In this document: one piece after another, positions 8,559 to 17,921 of the stretch | How positions within the stretch are numbered: position 1 is the stretch's first letter | How the letters are laid out: each line of letters begins with the position of its first letter | Assembly: GCA_009885845.1 (NCBI GenBank) | Contig: VFJW01000001.1 | Location: 31,980 to 95,979, forward strand | Source: Geobacter sp. | Lineage (GTDB): Bacteria; Desulfobacterota; Desulfuromonadia; Geobacterales; Pseudopelobacteraceae | Reading direction: 5' to 3' | Length of the DNA: 64,000 nucleotides | Program-made: the position numbers and the translations under genes | Notes under the pieces: generated by a model | What the model was told of the DNA's origin: nothing | The model's database searches: none | Seen by the model: the letters and a program-made list of their open reading frames with translations, nothing else

Positions 8559-10229
8559 ATGAGCCTGGTAGGTACCCTCGAAGAGCTTGGACTTGGCGAG
8601 ATATTTCAGATCGTCAGTCTCAGCAGAAAAACCGGCGTTCTTTCCCTTAGCAGCAGGGACAGAAATGGCTCGGTTTTTTTTCGTCATGGCCAGGTTATCA
8701 GAGCCACTTCAAGCACCTATAAACAAAGCCTGGGGGAGGTACTGATTCAAAAAGGGGTCATTGATCTACATATGCTGCGCAAGGCTCTTGCTTTGCAGCA
8801 TGAATATAAATTTTGTGAGCGCCTTGGGGTTATTCTTGTGAAGAATTTTGGTGTTTCTCAAGAGGTAATTGAAGAAGTAGTTCGGGAACAGATTGAAAAT
8901 GTAGTTTTTTCGCTGTTTTCCTGGACAGAAGGTACATTTAATTTTCATGCCCAGAGCTCGATTGAAGCGGTTGATGGCACAAAGATGGATCCACGGCAGT
9001 TTATGCTTGACCAGGGACTGAACCCTCAGTTTCTCGCCATGGAGGGCAGCAGGCTTCTTGATGAAACACGTCATTCAACTGAAATAGGTGTAGCTGGCGA
9101 TGACTCGTTCAACGATTCTGCTGAATTTGATATTGACTTGACAAATGGTTTAAATACTCCGGTTTCGTACCCACGAGTGACTCAGAACACGGTGGTTATT
9201 GTTGATGATGACGGCCCGACTTTACAGGCTATCGCCGATGGACTAAGGGAAAGCGGGCTTGTTGTTCATGCCATGACACGCAGTGAAGATACGCTGATCA
9301 AGGTAGACTTGCTACGCAGAGGCGATGAAAACCCATTGGTTCTCGTTGATCTGATAATGCCGAAAATGGACGGATCCGGCGTACTGGGCGGCATAGAATT
9401 ACTGGAGCTTCTGCATAACAATTTCAAAGATCTGCAACTGATAGTCATGACCGATTATCAGCACGCGGATGCTGAGAACAAAGTCCATGAACGCGGCTAT
9501 CCTTTTATCACGAAACCCCGGCGCGTTGAAATTACCACTCCTGATATCATGAAAAATTTTCTTTCGAGGATTATTCATGATATCCATCACTACTCTGACG
9601 CCATCACTGCCGGCAAAAAACCACTGCGATTCAATCTTGGTGACGAACTGAGAATTGAAATGGGTGATGATGATGACATGCCGCATGCCGTTAAATCACC
9701 TCAATCGACCGGCGGTTTTTCTCTGTTGCGCGGTATGCTCGAGGAACTGAATAATCCGGATCTGCAGGGTGGGGTGCTTCTTCTGGTTCTTCGTTTTGCG
9801 TCAGAATTTTTAAACAGGGCAATAGTTTTTACTATCAATGACCGGATCATTTCCGGATTTGGACAATTCGGCATCATCGGCGGAACAACCAACGGAAATG
9901 AAAGAGTACGGGCAATACAATTTTCCCAAGACTCCGGTTCAATGTTTGACGAGCCATTTCGTTCCTGCCAGCCGCATACGTTCTCACCAATCCCCACACC
10001 GATAGATTCCTATGTGTTCGACCAATTGGGCGGCGGGTTGCCTTCAGAGGTTTATATCGGGCCGTTAATCAGTCAATCTCGGGTTATCGGATTTCTTTAT
10101 GGGGACAACCTTCCGGAAAATAAACCGATTGGCAACATTGAACCTCTGGATATTTTCCTGTCACAGGCAGGAATTTCGATTGAAAAATCTTTACTGGAAC
10201 GACAGCTAAACGAGAGGGGAACCCCGTGA
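8559..10229 (+). CDS. PATAN (DUF4388) - receiver - GAF-like signalling protein
   Basis: A 556-residue protein. Residues 1-150 form a PATAN/DUF4388 domain (starts MSLVGTLEELGLGEIFQIV, then GSVFFRHGQVIRA). A receiver domain begins near residue 210 with the acid triplet DDD, phosphorylation site VLVDLIMPKMDG and lysine TKPRR. The last third resembles a GAF domain. In cyanobacteria, PATAN-containing CheY-like proteins act on type IV pilus motors; that is family knowledge, not shown here. It is the first gene of the chemosensory cluster and overlaps the following cheY by 4 bp. The receiver keeps all the residues needed for phosphotransfer, presumably from the CheA encoded downstream. Confidence 0.8.
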   Translation: MSLVGTLEELGLGEIFQIVSLSRKTGVLSLSSRDRNGSVFFRHGQVIRATSSTYKQSLGEVLIQKGVIDLHMLRKALALQHEYKFCERLGVILVKNFGVSQEVIEEVVREQIENVVFSLFSWTEGTFNFHAQSSIEAVDGTKMDPRQFMLDQGLNPQFLAMEGSRLLDETRHSTEIGVAGDDSFNDSAEFDIDLTNGLNTPVSYPRVTQNTVVIVDDDGPTLQAIADGLRESGLVVHAMTRSEDTLIKVDLLRRGDENPLVLVDLIMPKMDGSGVLGGIELLELLHNNFKDLQLIVMTDYQHADAENKVHERGYPFITKPRRVEITTPDIMKNFLSRIIHDIHHYSDAITAGKKPLRFNLGDELRIEMGDDDDMPHAVKSPQSTGGFSLLRGMLEELNNPDLQGGVLLLVLRFASEFLNRAIVFTINDRIISGFGQFGIIGGTTNGNERVRAIQFSQDSGSMFDEPFRSCQPHTFSPIPTPIDSYVFDQLGGGLPSEVYIGPLISQSRVIGFLYGDNLPENKPIGNIEPLDIFLSQAGISIEKSLLERQLNERGTP

Positions 10230-10606
10230 GCACCAAGACCATTTTAATTGCCGACGATTCACCTACAATGCGCACTATGTTAGTTGCTATCATTGAAGGA
10301 CTCGGTGACTATAAGACTGTTGAGGCTTCCAGCGGATTTGAGGCGCTCCGTCTTCTCCCACGCGAACAAGTAGACCTGATTCTGACTGATATAAATATGC
10401 CTGATATCAATGGACTCGAATTAATCAGTTATCTTCGAACCAATCAGAATTACAAAGATATTCCGATTTTTATTATTTCAACTGAAGGCAGCAAGCAGGA
10501 TATTGAAAAAGGGAAACTGCTCGGTGCGGACGAATATGTGGTTAAACCGTTTTCTCCGGAAACTCTCCAACAACTAATCAGCCGTTATTTGATAAAAAAA
10601 CCCTGA
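10226..10606 (+). CDS. cheY: CheY-type single-domain response regulator
   Basis: A 126-residue stand-alone receiver with DD at residues 10-11, a phospho-acceptor Asp in LILTDINMPDING, the switch Ser/Thr in FIISTEG and the conserved lysine in VVKPFSP. GTG start in a GTGA overlap with the preceding gene. Probably a phosphotransfer target of the adjacent CheA; it has no output domain, so it acts by binding a partner such as a motor or the PATAN protein. Confidence 0.9.
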   Translation: MSTKTILIADDSPTMRTMLVAIIEGLGDYKTVEASSGFEALRLLPREQVDLILTDINMPDINGLELISYLRTNQNYKDIPIFIISTEGSKQDIEKGKLLGADEYVVKPFSPETLQQLISRYLIKKP

Positions 10607-10628
10607 CGGGTGTTTTAGGTACAGCACT

Positions 10629-12734
10629 ATGAATGATTCCAACGCCGTACATACTTCAAAGGTCCTTCAGGATTTTCTTGCTGAAGCGGAAGAGATAGTC
10701 GAACAACTCAGTTCTGAGTTGTCTGATCTCTCTGATATGGCTGAAAATGGTGATTATAATCCAGATGTTCTTAACTCCATTTTTCGGGGAGCTCATTCCC
10801 TGAAAGGATTAGCCGGGATGTTCGGATTTCCTGGGGTAGCTGATCTATCACATAACATGGAAAACCTTCTTGACTGGCTGAGGCTCGGGAAATTAGATCT
10901 GACCCAGCAACTTATGACTGTTTTGTTTGAATCTCAGGATCTGTTGAGTTCCCTTATTCAAGCTCTTGCTTCTGGGGAAGAAACAAACATGGAGCTTGAA
11001 ATTGCTGCATGTGTAATGAGGATGAATAACTGTCTTGCCCCGCCTGATAAACAGATCGGTGTGTCTCCTCTTGAAGCTATTGGTCTTCCTGTTCATGTGC
11101 GTGATGCCCTTACAGAATATGAGGAACATCGTCTGAAAGATAATCTGGTCAAAGGAAGATTTATTTTTAATATTTACACATCATTTGATCTTTCAACCTT
11201 TGACATTGAATTGTCGGCCGTCACGGAGATATTGAAAGGGTGCGGGGAAGTTATCAGTACGTTGCCGAGTGTTGGTGTAAATCTTGAGACCAATATCGAT
11301 TTTGAAATTCTTTTCGGTTCCAGCTGTTCTCTTGCTGAATTGAAAGATTCCATTGAGAAAGATAACATTATTGTTTCACAGTTCGAATCACATACTGCTT
11401 CCGATGGAGTTTTTTCTGAGACAGATACACATTATGCCTGCTCAGCAGACCCGGCTGGAAAAACAGATCGTACGTTTGATCTACCATTACCACACCCGGT
11501 GACAACAACCCTGCTCTCGCCAGAGGATGTGGTACAGAGTGCAAAAAGTATGAGCAGGACTGTTCGAGTTGATATTGGCAAACTTGATGAGTTAATGAAC
11601 ATCGTCGGAGAACTCGTACTTGCCAACTCGATTATTTCCGATGTTGCCATCAAGTTGCGTTACGAAGGTTTTTCACACATAGCAATTGAACTGGGCAAAG
11701 CCGCAAAAGGGCTTGAGCGGAAACTTTCAGATCTCCAGAAAGGGGTTATGGAAATAAGAATGATTCCAGTCGGACAGTTATACGAGAAGATGTCGCGAAT
11801 TGTCCGAAAGATCTCCCGCGAGCAGGGAAAACGGGTAGACCTTAAATTTTTTGGTGCTGATACCGAGCTGGATAAATTGATTGTTGAAGATATATCTGAT
11901 CCGATGATGCATATTATTCGTAATGCAATCGACCACGGTATCGAGTCACGTGATATACGCACTGCACAGGGGAAAAACGAAAAAGGAACCATCAGGATTT
12001 CATCGTACCAAAAAGGAAATCACGTTGTTATTGAAATTGAAGATGATGGTGGGGGAATCGATGTCGATAAGGTTAAAAGGAAAGCATTACAAAAAGGGTT
12101 AGTGAGCGACATAAGCACCGTATCTGATCGTGATGCAATCGATTTTATTTTTCTGCCCGGTTTTTCGACCAACGAAACCGTTAGTGAAATTTCCGGACGA
12201 GGCGTTGGAATGGATGTTGTCAAAAACAACATCTCAGCAGTTTCCGGTATGGTTGATGTAGAAACGCGAAAAGGCGAAGGAAGTCGCTTTATCATAACTC
12301 TGCCGATCACGCTGGCTATTATCAAAGCCTTGATAATTCGCTGTAGTGATAAAACATATGCTCTGCCAATCACCTCAGTCCTTGAATCGTTTTTAATGAC
12401 TGAAAAGGGCATTATGACGGTTGAACGGAGAGAGGTCGTACAACTCCGCGAATCAACGTTACCTCTGCTGAGGCTTGAGAACTATTTTGACATATGTCGC
12501 AGTGATGAACCCCCCAAAGAATTTTATGTTGTTGTCGTCGGCGTAGCCGAGAAGCGTCTCGGTATTGCGGTCGACACTCTCGTCTGTCAGCAGGATATCG
12601 TAATAAAGCCGTTGGGTGAAGCATTCAAGCAGTTTCGTGGTGTTTCGGGAGCAGCAGACCTTGGTGACCAGCGCACCATTCTTGTTTTGGACGTGAGCGG
12701 AATAATTAATGAATCAATGCGTTCCGGGAGCTGA
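10629..12734 (+). CDS. cheA: Chemotaxis histidine kinase CheA
   Basis: A 701-residue CheA. The Hpt domain has the phosphorylated histidine H56 in FRGAHSLKGLAG. The dimerisation helices start near residue 310 (VDIGKLDELMNIVGELV). The HATPase domain has the N box IIRNAIDHGIE, G1 EDDGGGID and G2 GRGVGMDVV. The C-terminal CheW-like domain takes the last 140 residues. The linker between Hpt and dimerisation (about residues 130-300) is long and contains a segment like a P2 domain. With two CheW and two CheY genes adjacent it should form the core signalling unit, but no receptor gene is present in the cluster. Confidence 0.94.
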   Translation: MNDSNAVHTSKVLQDFLAEAEEIVEQLSSELSDLSDMAENGDYNPDVLNSIFRGAHSLKGLAGMFGFPGVADLSHNMENLLDWLRLGKLDLTQQLMTVLFESQDLLSSLIQALASGEETNMELEIAACVMRMNNCLAPPDKQIGVSPLEAIGLPVHVRDALTEYEEHRLKDNLVKGRFIFNIYTSFDLSTFDIELSAVTEILKGCGEVISTLPSVGVNLETNIDFEILFGSSCSLAELKDSIEKDNIIVSQFESHTASDGVFSETDTHYACSADPAGKTDRTFDLPLPHPVTTTLLSPEDVVQSAKSMSRTVRVDIGKLDELMNIVGELVLANSIISDVAIKLRYEGFSHIAIELGKAAKGLERKLSDLQKGVMEIRMIPVGQLYEKMSRIVRKISREQGKRVDLKFFGADTELDKLIVEDISDPMMHIIRNAIDHGIESRDIRTAQGKNEKGTIRISSYQKGNHVVIEIEDDGGGIDVDKVKRKALQKGLVSDISTVSDRDAIDFIFLPGFSTNETVSEISGRGVGMDVVKNNISAVSGMVDVETRKGEGSRFIITLPITLAIIKALIIRCSDKTYALPITSVLESFLMTEKGIMTVERREVVQLRESTLPLLRLENYFDICRSDEPPKEFYVVVVGVAEKRLGIAVDTLVCQQDIVIKPLGEAFKQFRGVSGAADLGDQRTILVLDVSGIINESMRSGS

Positions 12735-12739
12735 CATAT

Positions 12740-13540
12740 ATGTATAAACGCTATTTTGGCTTTACGGAAAAACCGTTTAGTAAAACCCCTGATCCCCGTT
12801 TTTTGTATTTGAGTCGCGGACATGAAGAGGCGCTCGCTCGACTGGAGTTTGTTGTAGAAGAGCGTGAACTTGCTGTTTTAACAGGCGAAATAGGCTGCGG
12901 CAAAACTACGTTGTCGAGAGCTCTCATGGATCGTCTCGGCCCAAAATTTCGTTTTTGCTATATTATCAATCCTCGCTTGAATGCGATTGAATTTCTTCGA
13001 ACTATTGCCAGAATTCTTGAAGTAGAAGTGCCGGCTGATGCCAAGGATACTCTTATCAATCAGATACATACTGCCGTTTATTCTCTGAATCAACGCGATA
13101 TATGTCCGGTTTTGGTAATTGACGAAGCCCAAATGATAACAGATGCTGAAGTATTTGATGAAATCAGGCTTTTGACTAATTTTCAATTGGATGACCGCAA
13201 CCTGCTGAGCGTTGTTATCATGGGACAACCTGAGTTGCGGCCGATGATGGCTTCCAGCCGGTTCGAACCTCTTCGCCAGAGAATTTCACTTCATTATCAC
13301 CTGAAACCTTTGTCACTTGATGAAATAATGGAATATCTCGATTTTCGGCTTGAGGCGGCCGGTGGGACTTCCGGTCTATTCACTCCGGATGCCGTTCAGC
13401 GGATTCATGAACTAAGCGGCGGCGTTCCGCGAAAAATAAATTCCATGGCAACCAATGCTCTGCTTGTGGCATTCGGAATCGATGCCGCACTAATTGATTC
13501 CAGCATCATAAACGAAATTAAAGATGAATTGATGATGTAG
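12740..13540 (+). CDS. ExeA/GspA-type AAA ATPase inside the che operon
   Basis: A 266-residue AAA+ ATPase of the ExeA/GspA (also TniB-like) group. It begins with the diagnostic YFGFTEKPFSKTPDPRF, then Walker A GEIGCGKT near residue 50, Walker B VLVIDEAQ near residue 131 and the sensor region VVIMGQPEL. Classical ExeA carries a C-terminal membrane and peptidoglycan-binding region; this protein stops after the ATPase part, so it should be cytoplasmic. It sits 5 bp after cheA and 11 bp before a cheW-like gene, so it is an operon member. Its job in chemosensing is not known; assembly or positioning of arrays or pilus machinery is a guess. A paralogue with a membrane domain is at 32756-33721. Confidence 0.8.
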   Translation: MYKRYFGFTEKPFSKTPDPRFLYLSRGHEEALARLEFVVEERELAVLTGEIGCGKTTLSRALMDRLGPKFRFCYIINPRLNAIEFLRTIARILEVEVPADAKDTLINQIHTAVYSLNQRDICPVLVIDEAQMITDAEVFDEIRLLTNFQLDDRNLLSVVIMGQPELRPMMASSRFEPLRQRISLHYHLKPLSLDEIMEYLDFRLEAAGGTSGLFTPDAVQRIHELSGGVPRKINSMATNALLVAFGIDAALIDSSIINEIKDELMM

Positions 13541-13551
13541 GCGGTACCGAA

Positions 13552-14310
13552 ATGGATCTCGCAAAAATAAGAAAAAAATCATTGCTCATACCGGCTGATC
13601 CTGTTGAATACGCTCTGTCAACTCCGGAAGCTTTGCCGGAATCAGTACAAAACATGCCTGAAACCGTTTTGTCCGTTACTGCATCATCTCCGGTCGTTTT
13701 TTTTCAAAAAGCATTACCTGTTACTACTGTTGCTTCCAGGGAGATTGTTCCGCTTTCGGAATCGGCAATACATACGGAAATTTTCACACCGCTCGAAGCT
13801 ATTCTGGCCGCAAGAACTGCCGCAGGGTGCGATGCTGAGTCATTCATTGCCGATGGTGCCACCAATCTGATGGTTGTTGAATCTTTTCAGGAATTTCTCT
13901 GCTTTCGTGTTTCTGATGAAATATATGGTATAAACATCACGGATATTAAAGAAATTATCAAGCCGAGAGTGGTAACCGAGGTTCCTCGTGCTCCGGCTTT
14001 TGTTATGGGTGTGCTCTCACTTCGGGGCACAATAATTCCGATCATTGATATGCGGATTCGTCTGGGTTTGGGTCTTGCCGGTTCCGGTGGGAGAGAACGG
14101 ATTATCGTCATCAGAAACAATAATTCTTTCAGCGGCCTGCTGGTTGATGAAGTGATCCAGGTTGTAAAAGTTCAACTGGAGTACGTTGAGGCTGTTCCTA
14201 CTGTTCTTGATGGCGTTGATCGTGATTTTATCAGTGGTCTTGGTCGTTCTGACGGGCGGTTAATTATCATTTTGAATCTTGAAAATATTACTGACATTAA
14301 TCTCTATTAA
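13552..14310 (+). CDS. cheW: CheW-domain coupling protein with N-terminal extension
   Basis: A 252-residue protein. The C-terminal 140 residues are a CheW domain (FLCFRVSDEIYGINITDIKEI..., then GVLSLRGTIIPIIDMR and GLLVDEV). The first ~105 residues are rich in Pro, Val, Thr and Ala and show no recognised fold. CheW couples receptors to CheA. The extension might bind a partner such as the neighbouring ATPase or HEAT protein; this is inference from operon position. It lies between the AAA ATPase and a second receiver gene. Confidence 0.85.
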   Translation: MDLAKIRKKSLLIPADPVEYALSTPEALPESVQNMPETVLSVTASSPVVFFQKALPVTTVASREIVPLSESAIHTEIFTPLEAILAARTAAGCDAESFIADGATNLMVVESFQEFLCFRVSDEIYGINITDIKEIIKPRVVTEVPRAPAFVMGVLSLRGTIIPIIDMRIRLGLGLAGSGGRERIIVIRNNNSFSGLLVDEVIQVVKVQLEYVEAVPTVLDGVDRDFISGLGRSDGRLIIILNLENITDINLY

Positions 14311-14322
14311 AAAGGAACCGAC

Positions 14323-14712
14323 ATGCTTAAAAAGAAAAGAGTTTTAATCGTTGAAGATGAAGAAAGTCTGCTCAAGCTGGAAACAATTCTTCTGACCGTT
14401 AAGGGCTTTGAAGTATCTGGAGCATCTACCGGTAAAATGGCTATCGACAAAATAGGAGAGGAAGATTTTGATCTTGTTTTGCTGGACATCATGCTGCCTG
14501 ATTTTGATGGTTTTGAAGTATGCCGGCTGATCCGTAACAATCCCCGCACAGCAACTGTTCCGATTATAATGCTTACCGGTAAAAAATCGCAGAATGACCA
14601 TGATAAGGGATTGTTGTGCGGAGCTGATTCCTACATTGTAAAACCGTTTAAATCTGCCATGATTCTTGATGAGATCAATCGATTACTGGCTCTATCTACG
14701 GTCCGTGCGTAG
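14323..14712 (+). CDS. CheY-like response regulator (second copy)
   Basis: A 129-residue receiver with EDEE near residues 11-14, phospho-acceptor in VLLDIMLPDFDG, the T in MLTGKKS and lysine in YIVKPFKS. The motif spacing is more like PhoB/NtrC receivers than the first CheY in the cluster. No output domain. It ends 1 bp before the next cheW start, indicating tight coupling. Confidence 0.88.
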   Translation: MLKKKRVLIVEDEESLLKLETILLTVKGFEVSGASTGKMAIDKIGEEDFDLVLLDIMLPDFDGFEVCRLIRNNPRTATVPIIMLTGKKSQNDHDKGLLCGADSYIVKPFKSAMILDEINRLLALSTVRA

Positions 14713-14713
14713 C

Positions 14714-15154
14714 ATGGAGGATGCAACAAATCATATCCAGTTGGCCTGTTTCATTCTTGAAGATAAACAGTTCGCTGTTGATATCATGAGAATACGTGAA
14801 ATTATTGTTCCCCATCAACTCTCGCCATTTCCCTGTTCTACCGAGCTTCTGGAAGGAGTAATTAACCTTCGTGGCACCGTTATTCCGGTAATGAACATGC
14901 GTAAGCGATTCGGGATTCCCGTTATTGACGATGCCGCTGCCGGAAAAGTTCTGATTGTAACTCTGGTCGGACAATTACTTGCTCTTATTGTCGATGATGT
15001 TATGGAGGTTATTTCTGTTCCGGTGACGGACATAAAATCACCGATCCTCATTGATTTTGGGGTGGGTATGGAAATTATTTTGGGAGTCTGCCTTGTAAAT
15101 ACTCGCGTCGTAATGATTCTGGATATTGATTCACTCCTTTGTACTCATACGTAA
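14714..15154 (+). CDS. cheW: CheW coupling protein
   Basis: A 146-residue single-domain CheW (CFILEDKQFAVDIMRIREI, GVINLRGTVIPVMNMRKRFG, ALIVDDVMEVI). The ATG at 14714 follows the stop of the preceding receiver gene by one base, so translation is probably by re-initiation; there is no clear Shine-Dalgarno sequence. The open frame extends further upstream but without CheW homology. A second CheW without the long N-terminal extension suggests two kinds of coupling complex. Confidence 0.88.
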   Translation: MEDATNHIQLACFILEDKQFAVDIMRIREIIVPHQLSPFPCSTELLEGVINLRGTVIPVMNMRKRFGIPVIDDAAAGKVLIVTLVGQLLALIVDDVMEVISVPVTDIKSPILIDFGVGMEIILGVCLVNTRVVMILDIDSLLCTHT

Positions 15155-15199
15155 TACGTCCTCCGTTATATCAATGAATACTATATCAGGAGTAGCAAG

Positions 15200-17035
15200 G
15201 TGACGAATTTTCAAGCCATATGCTGTGCCCTTCAATCGGCTGATGAAGAGGCGCGCAGGTCTGCTCTGTATTCGGTAAAAAGTTTTACGAGTGAGGATGA
15301 AATACAGGCAGTGCTGTTCACAGCGATGGGCGACAAAAGCTGGAGGGTCCGAAAAGAGGCGGTAGAGTTGTATGTTTATTCGCAGCCGGATCTTATTTCT
15401 ATTGAACGACTGTTGAATCTTCTTCGTAATGAAGAGAATGCCGGTTTAAGAAACTCTGCAGCAGAGGCCATTATTCGTCTTGGATCATTGTCTGCAACGC
15501 TATTGATGGATATGGTGCAGGATCAGGATACCGCTGTGCGCAAATTTGTCATTGATGTCATGGGGGCAATTGGTGATACAGTTTTTGTACCGGCATTATT
15601 GCATGCATTGAATGATCCCGAAGTAAACGTTGCTTCAGCCGCTGCTGAACAACTGGGAGCGCTTGGTGATCCTGATGTGGCGAAATATCTGATGCAGGCA
15701 ATTTTCATTCGTGATGAATTACTGTTCCGCTTCAGTACACTGGGAGCATTGGAGATTCTTGCAATATCGGCACCGGTACCGGAAGCACTGTTGGACCTGG
15801 CAGGTCAGGATGTGCTTAAAAAGGCTGTTTTAAATTGTTTGGGGGCTATTTCTGATGAAAGCTCTGTTACATTACTTCTCGATAATTTTTCATGTCGACA
15901 AAAGAACAGTCGAGCAGCAGCGGTTACATCTCTGTACAAAATCTACCGTCGTTCTTCGCCTGAATCACAGGAAAGAATCCATCTAGCGCTTCAGTTACTT
16001 AAGGAAAATGATATTATTCCAGGTTTGTTGGAACTGTTTGATCATCAGGATTGCAAATTGACGGAAGCCCTTCTCTGGACCAGTATTGAAATCAGAGACG
16101 CTCGCTTTATACCGATGCTGATTGAAGCATTTACCGCCGAACGAACCGCCTATGACGCACTGGTTGCCCTGAAAAGCTTTGGTCGTGATGCTTTGCTTGA
16201 ATGTATCTCCCGATATTCAAGTTTTGATGAGAATGGACGAAGCGGGCTCTGTTTCATGATCGCTGAATGTGGATATTCCGGTTTTAATGATCTTATTCAG
16301 ATGGCGTTACAGGATCAATCAGCACAGGTTCGTAAAACTGCCGCAATCGCGACAGGAAAACTCGGCCTGGTTACTTTGATTCCAGATCTGATTTTGTTAG
16401 TTGACGATAGGGAGCCTAGCGTTTATGCAGCAGCCGTTTCCAGCTTACAATCACTGGCCTTGATCAGCCGCATGGCGATCCTGACTGAAGTTGGTCATTT
16501 CTGTTCATCAAAAGCCTCTCACCATCGAAAAGCCGCAGCACTTTTACTCGCATCACTGGGCGAAAGGGATCGTTTGTTATTGTTGATGAATGATGAAGAT
16601 CCACAGGTTCGTAAAGTTGCCGTTTCGGCAATTGGGGCTGACTGGATTGAAACGGCCGGATCAATGCTTGTATTGGCCCTTTCTGATGAAGACCCTGATG
16701 TCCGCATAGCGGTTGCCGATACCCTGGGAAATATACGTGATACCTCTGTACTTGATACCCTTGAATATGCTCTGAATGACCAGGACGTCTGGGTTCAGTC
16801 TTCCGTTTTAAAGGCGATTGCACGCATTGAACCGGCAAGGGCATATTCAATTATCAAAAACATATATATCAAGACCGAAGGAATGTTGTTGATTACAATG
16901 TTACAAATTCTTGAAGAAGATGACAGTTCCGAATCAGTTGAGATCATCCGCCATGCTCTTAAAAGCAGTGACCAGGATATTGCACGACAGGCAGCAAAGT
17001 CACTGGAACACGTTATCGCTACATATCCAAACTAG
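15200..17035 (+). CDS. HEAT-repeat scaffold protein of the che cluster
   Basis: A 611-residue protein made almost wholly of HEAT-like helical repeats of about 30-35 residues, seen in recurring units such as DxxVRKxAVxAIG, DPEVNVASAAAEQLGALGD and DEDPDVRIAVADTLGN. Such solenoids bind other proteins. GTG start with AGGAG 8 nt upstream. No signal peptide or membrane segment. HEAT proteins occur in several chemosensory operons, where their binding partner is not well defined. Here it sits between cheW and cheR in one transcription unit. Confidence 0.82.
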   Translation: MTNFQAICCALQSADEEARRSALYSVKSFTSEDEIQAVLFTAMGDKSWRVRKEAVELYVYSQPDLISIERLLNLLRNEENAGLRNSAAEAIIRLGSLSATLLMDMVQDQDTAVRKFVIDVMGAIGDTVFVPALLHALNDPEVNVASAAAEQLGALGDPDVAKYLMQAIFIRDELLFRFSTLGALEILAISAPVPEALLDLAGQDVLKKAVLNCLGAISDESSVTLLLDNFSCRQKNSRAAAVTSLYKIYRRSSPESQERIHLALQLLKENDIIPGLLELFDHQDCKLTEALLWTSIEIRDARFIPMLIEAFTAERTAYDALVALKSFGRDALLECISRYSSFDENGRSGLCFMIAECGYSGFNDLIQMALQDQSAQVRKTAAIATGKLGLVTLIPDLILLVDDREPSVYAAAVSSLQSLALISRMAILTEVGHFCSSKASHHRKAAALLLASLGERDRLLLLMNDEDPQVRKVAVSAIGADWIETAGSMLVLALSDEDPDVRIAVADTLGNIRDTSVLDTLEYALNDQDVWVQSSVLKAIARIEPARAYSIIKNIYIKTEGMLLITMLQILEEDDSSESVEIIRHALKSSDQDIARQAAKSLEHVIATYPN

Positions 17036-17042
17036 GTCGTTC

Positions 17043-17921
17043 ATGACGTTTTCTTTTGCATATGATCATAGTATGTCCGACGACGAATTCATCCTGTTGA
17101 GGGATTGTATCTACGTGCATTGCGGGATCTATTTTGATCTGGGCTCAAAGTACATTCTCGAAAAGCGGCTTTACCACCGTTTAACAGATCTGAATTTCAC
17201 CACTTTTTATGACTACTATCATTTTTTAAAGTTTGACAGGAATAAAGATCAGGAACTAGCTTATATTATGGATGTTCTTACTACTAACGAGACATATTTT
17301 TTTCGTGAATCGTTCCAACTCAAGGCTTTTACCGATGAAATTATTCCTGAATTAATTACCCGTAAAATTGCATGCGGGAGCCGATCGTTGAAAATATGGA
17401 GTGCAGGGTGCTCTACCGGGGAAGAACCGTACACTATTGCGATGCTGCTGAGTACCATTCGAGAAATCAAGGGATGGAGTATTGATATAATCGGTACCGA
17501 TATCAGTCAGAAAGTACTGAAGCAGGCTCGTCGAGCTATATATAGCAAATCTTCGTTTCGGGCTACTGAAGAGAGTAATCTGCAGAGTTTTTTTCATCAG
17601 CATGAAGACGGTTACAAGGTAAATGATTCTATCAGGGAAATGGTAACCATAAGTCATCTCAACCTTTTTGATACACATCGACTGGCCATGCTCGGTAAAG
17701 TTGATCTTATTTTTTGTAGAAATGTAATTATCTACTTCGATCTGGAAGCCAAAAAGCGCGTTATTGATTCTTTTCACTCTGCTCTGCATGACGGCGGCTA
17801 CCTCCTTCTGGGACACTCTGAATCTCTCATGAACATCTCGACTCAGTTCACCCTCCGTCACTTCAAAAATGACATGGTGTATCAAAAACCTGACCGTTTG
17901 TCTGCAGGAGGCATTCTGTGA
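17043..17921 (+). CDS. cheR: Chemoreceptor methyltransferase CheR
   Basis: A 292-residue CheR with an N-terminal helical domain ([19 protein letters not shown]) and a SAM-binding methyltransferase domain ([37 protein letters not shown]). It methylates glutamates on methyl-accepting receptors. Presence of CheR and CheB means the pathway adapts through a methyl-accepting receptor that must be encoded elsewhere. The frame opens earlier, inside the HEAT gene, but family homology starts at or just after the chosen ATG. Stop and start overlap with cheB by 4 bp. Confidence 0.93.
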   Translation: MTFSFAYDHSMSDDEFILLRDCIYVHCGIYFDLGSKYILEKRLYHRLTDLNFTTFYDYYHFLKFDRNKDQELAYIMDVLTTNETYFFRESFQLKAFTDEIIPELITRKIACGSRSLKIWSAGCSTGEEPYTIAMLLSTIREIKGWSIDIIGTDISQKVLKQARRAIYSKSSFRATEESNLQSFFHQHEDGYKVNDSIREMVTISHLNLFDTHRLAMLGKVDLIFCRNVIIYFDLEAKKRVIDSFHSALHDGGYLLLGHSESLMNISTQFTLRHFKNDMVYQKPDRLSAGGIL

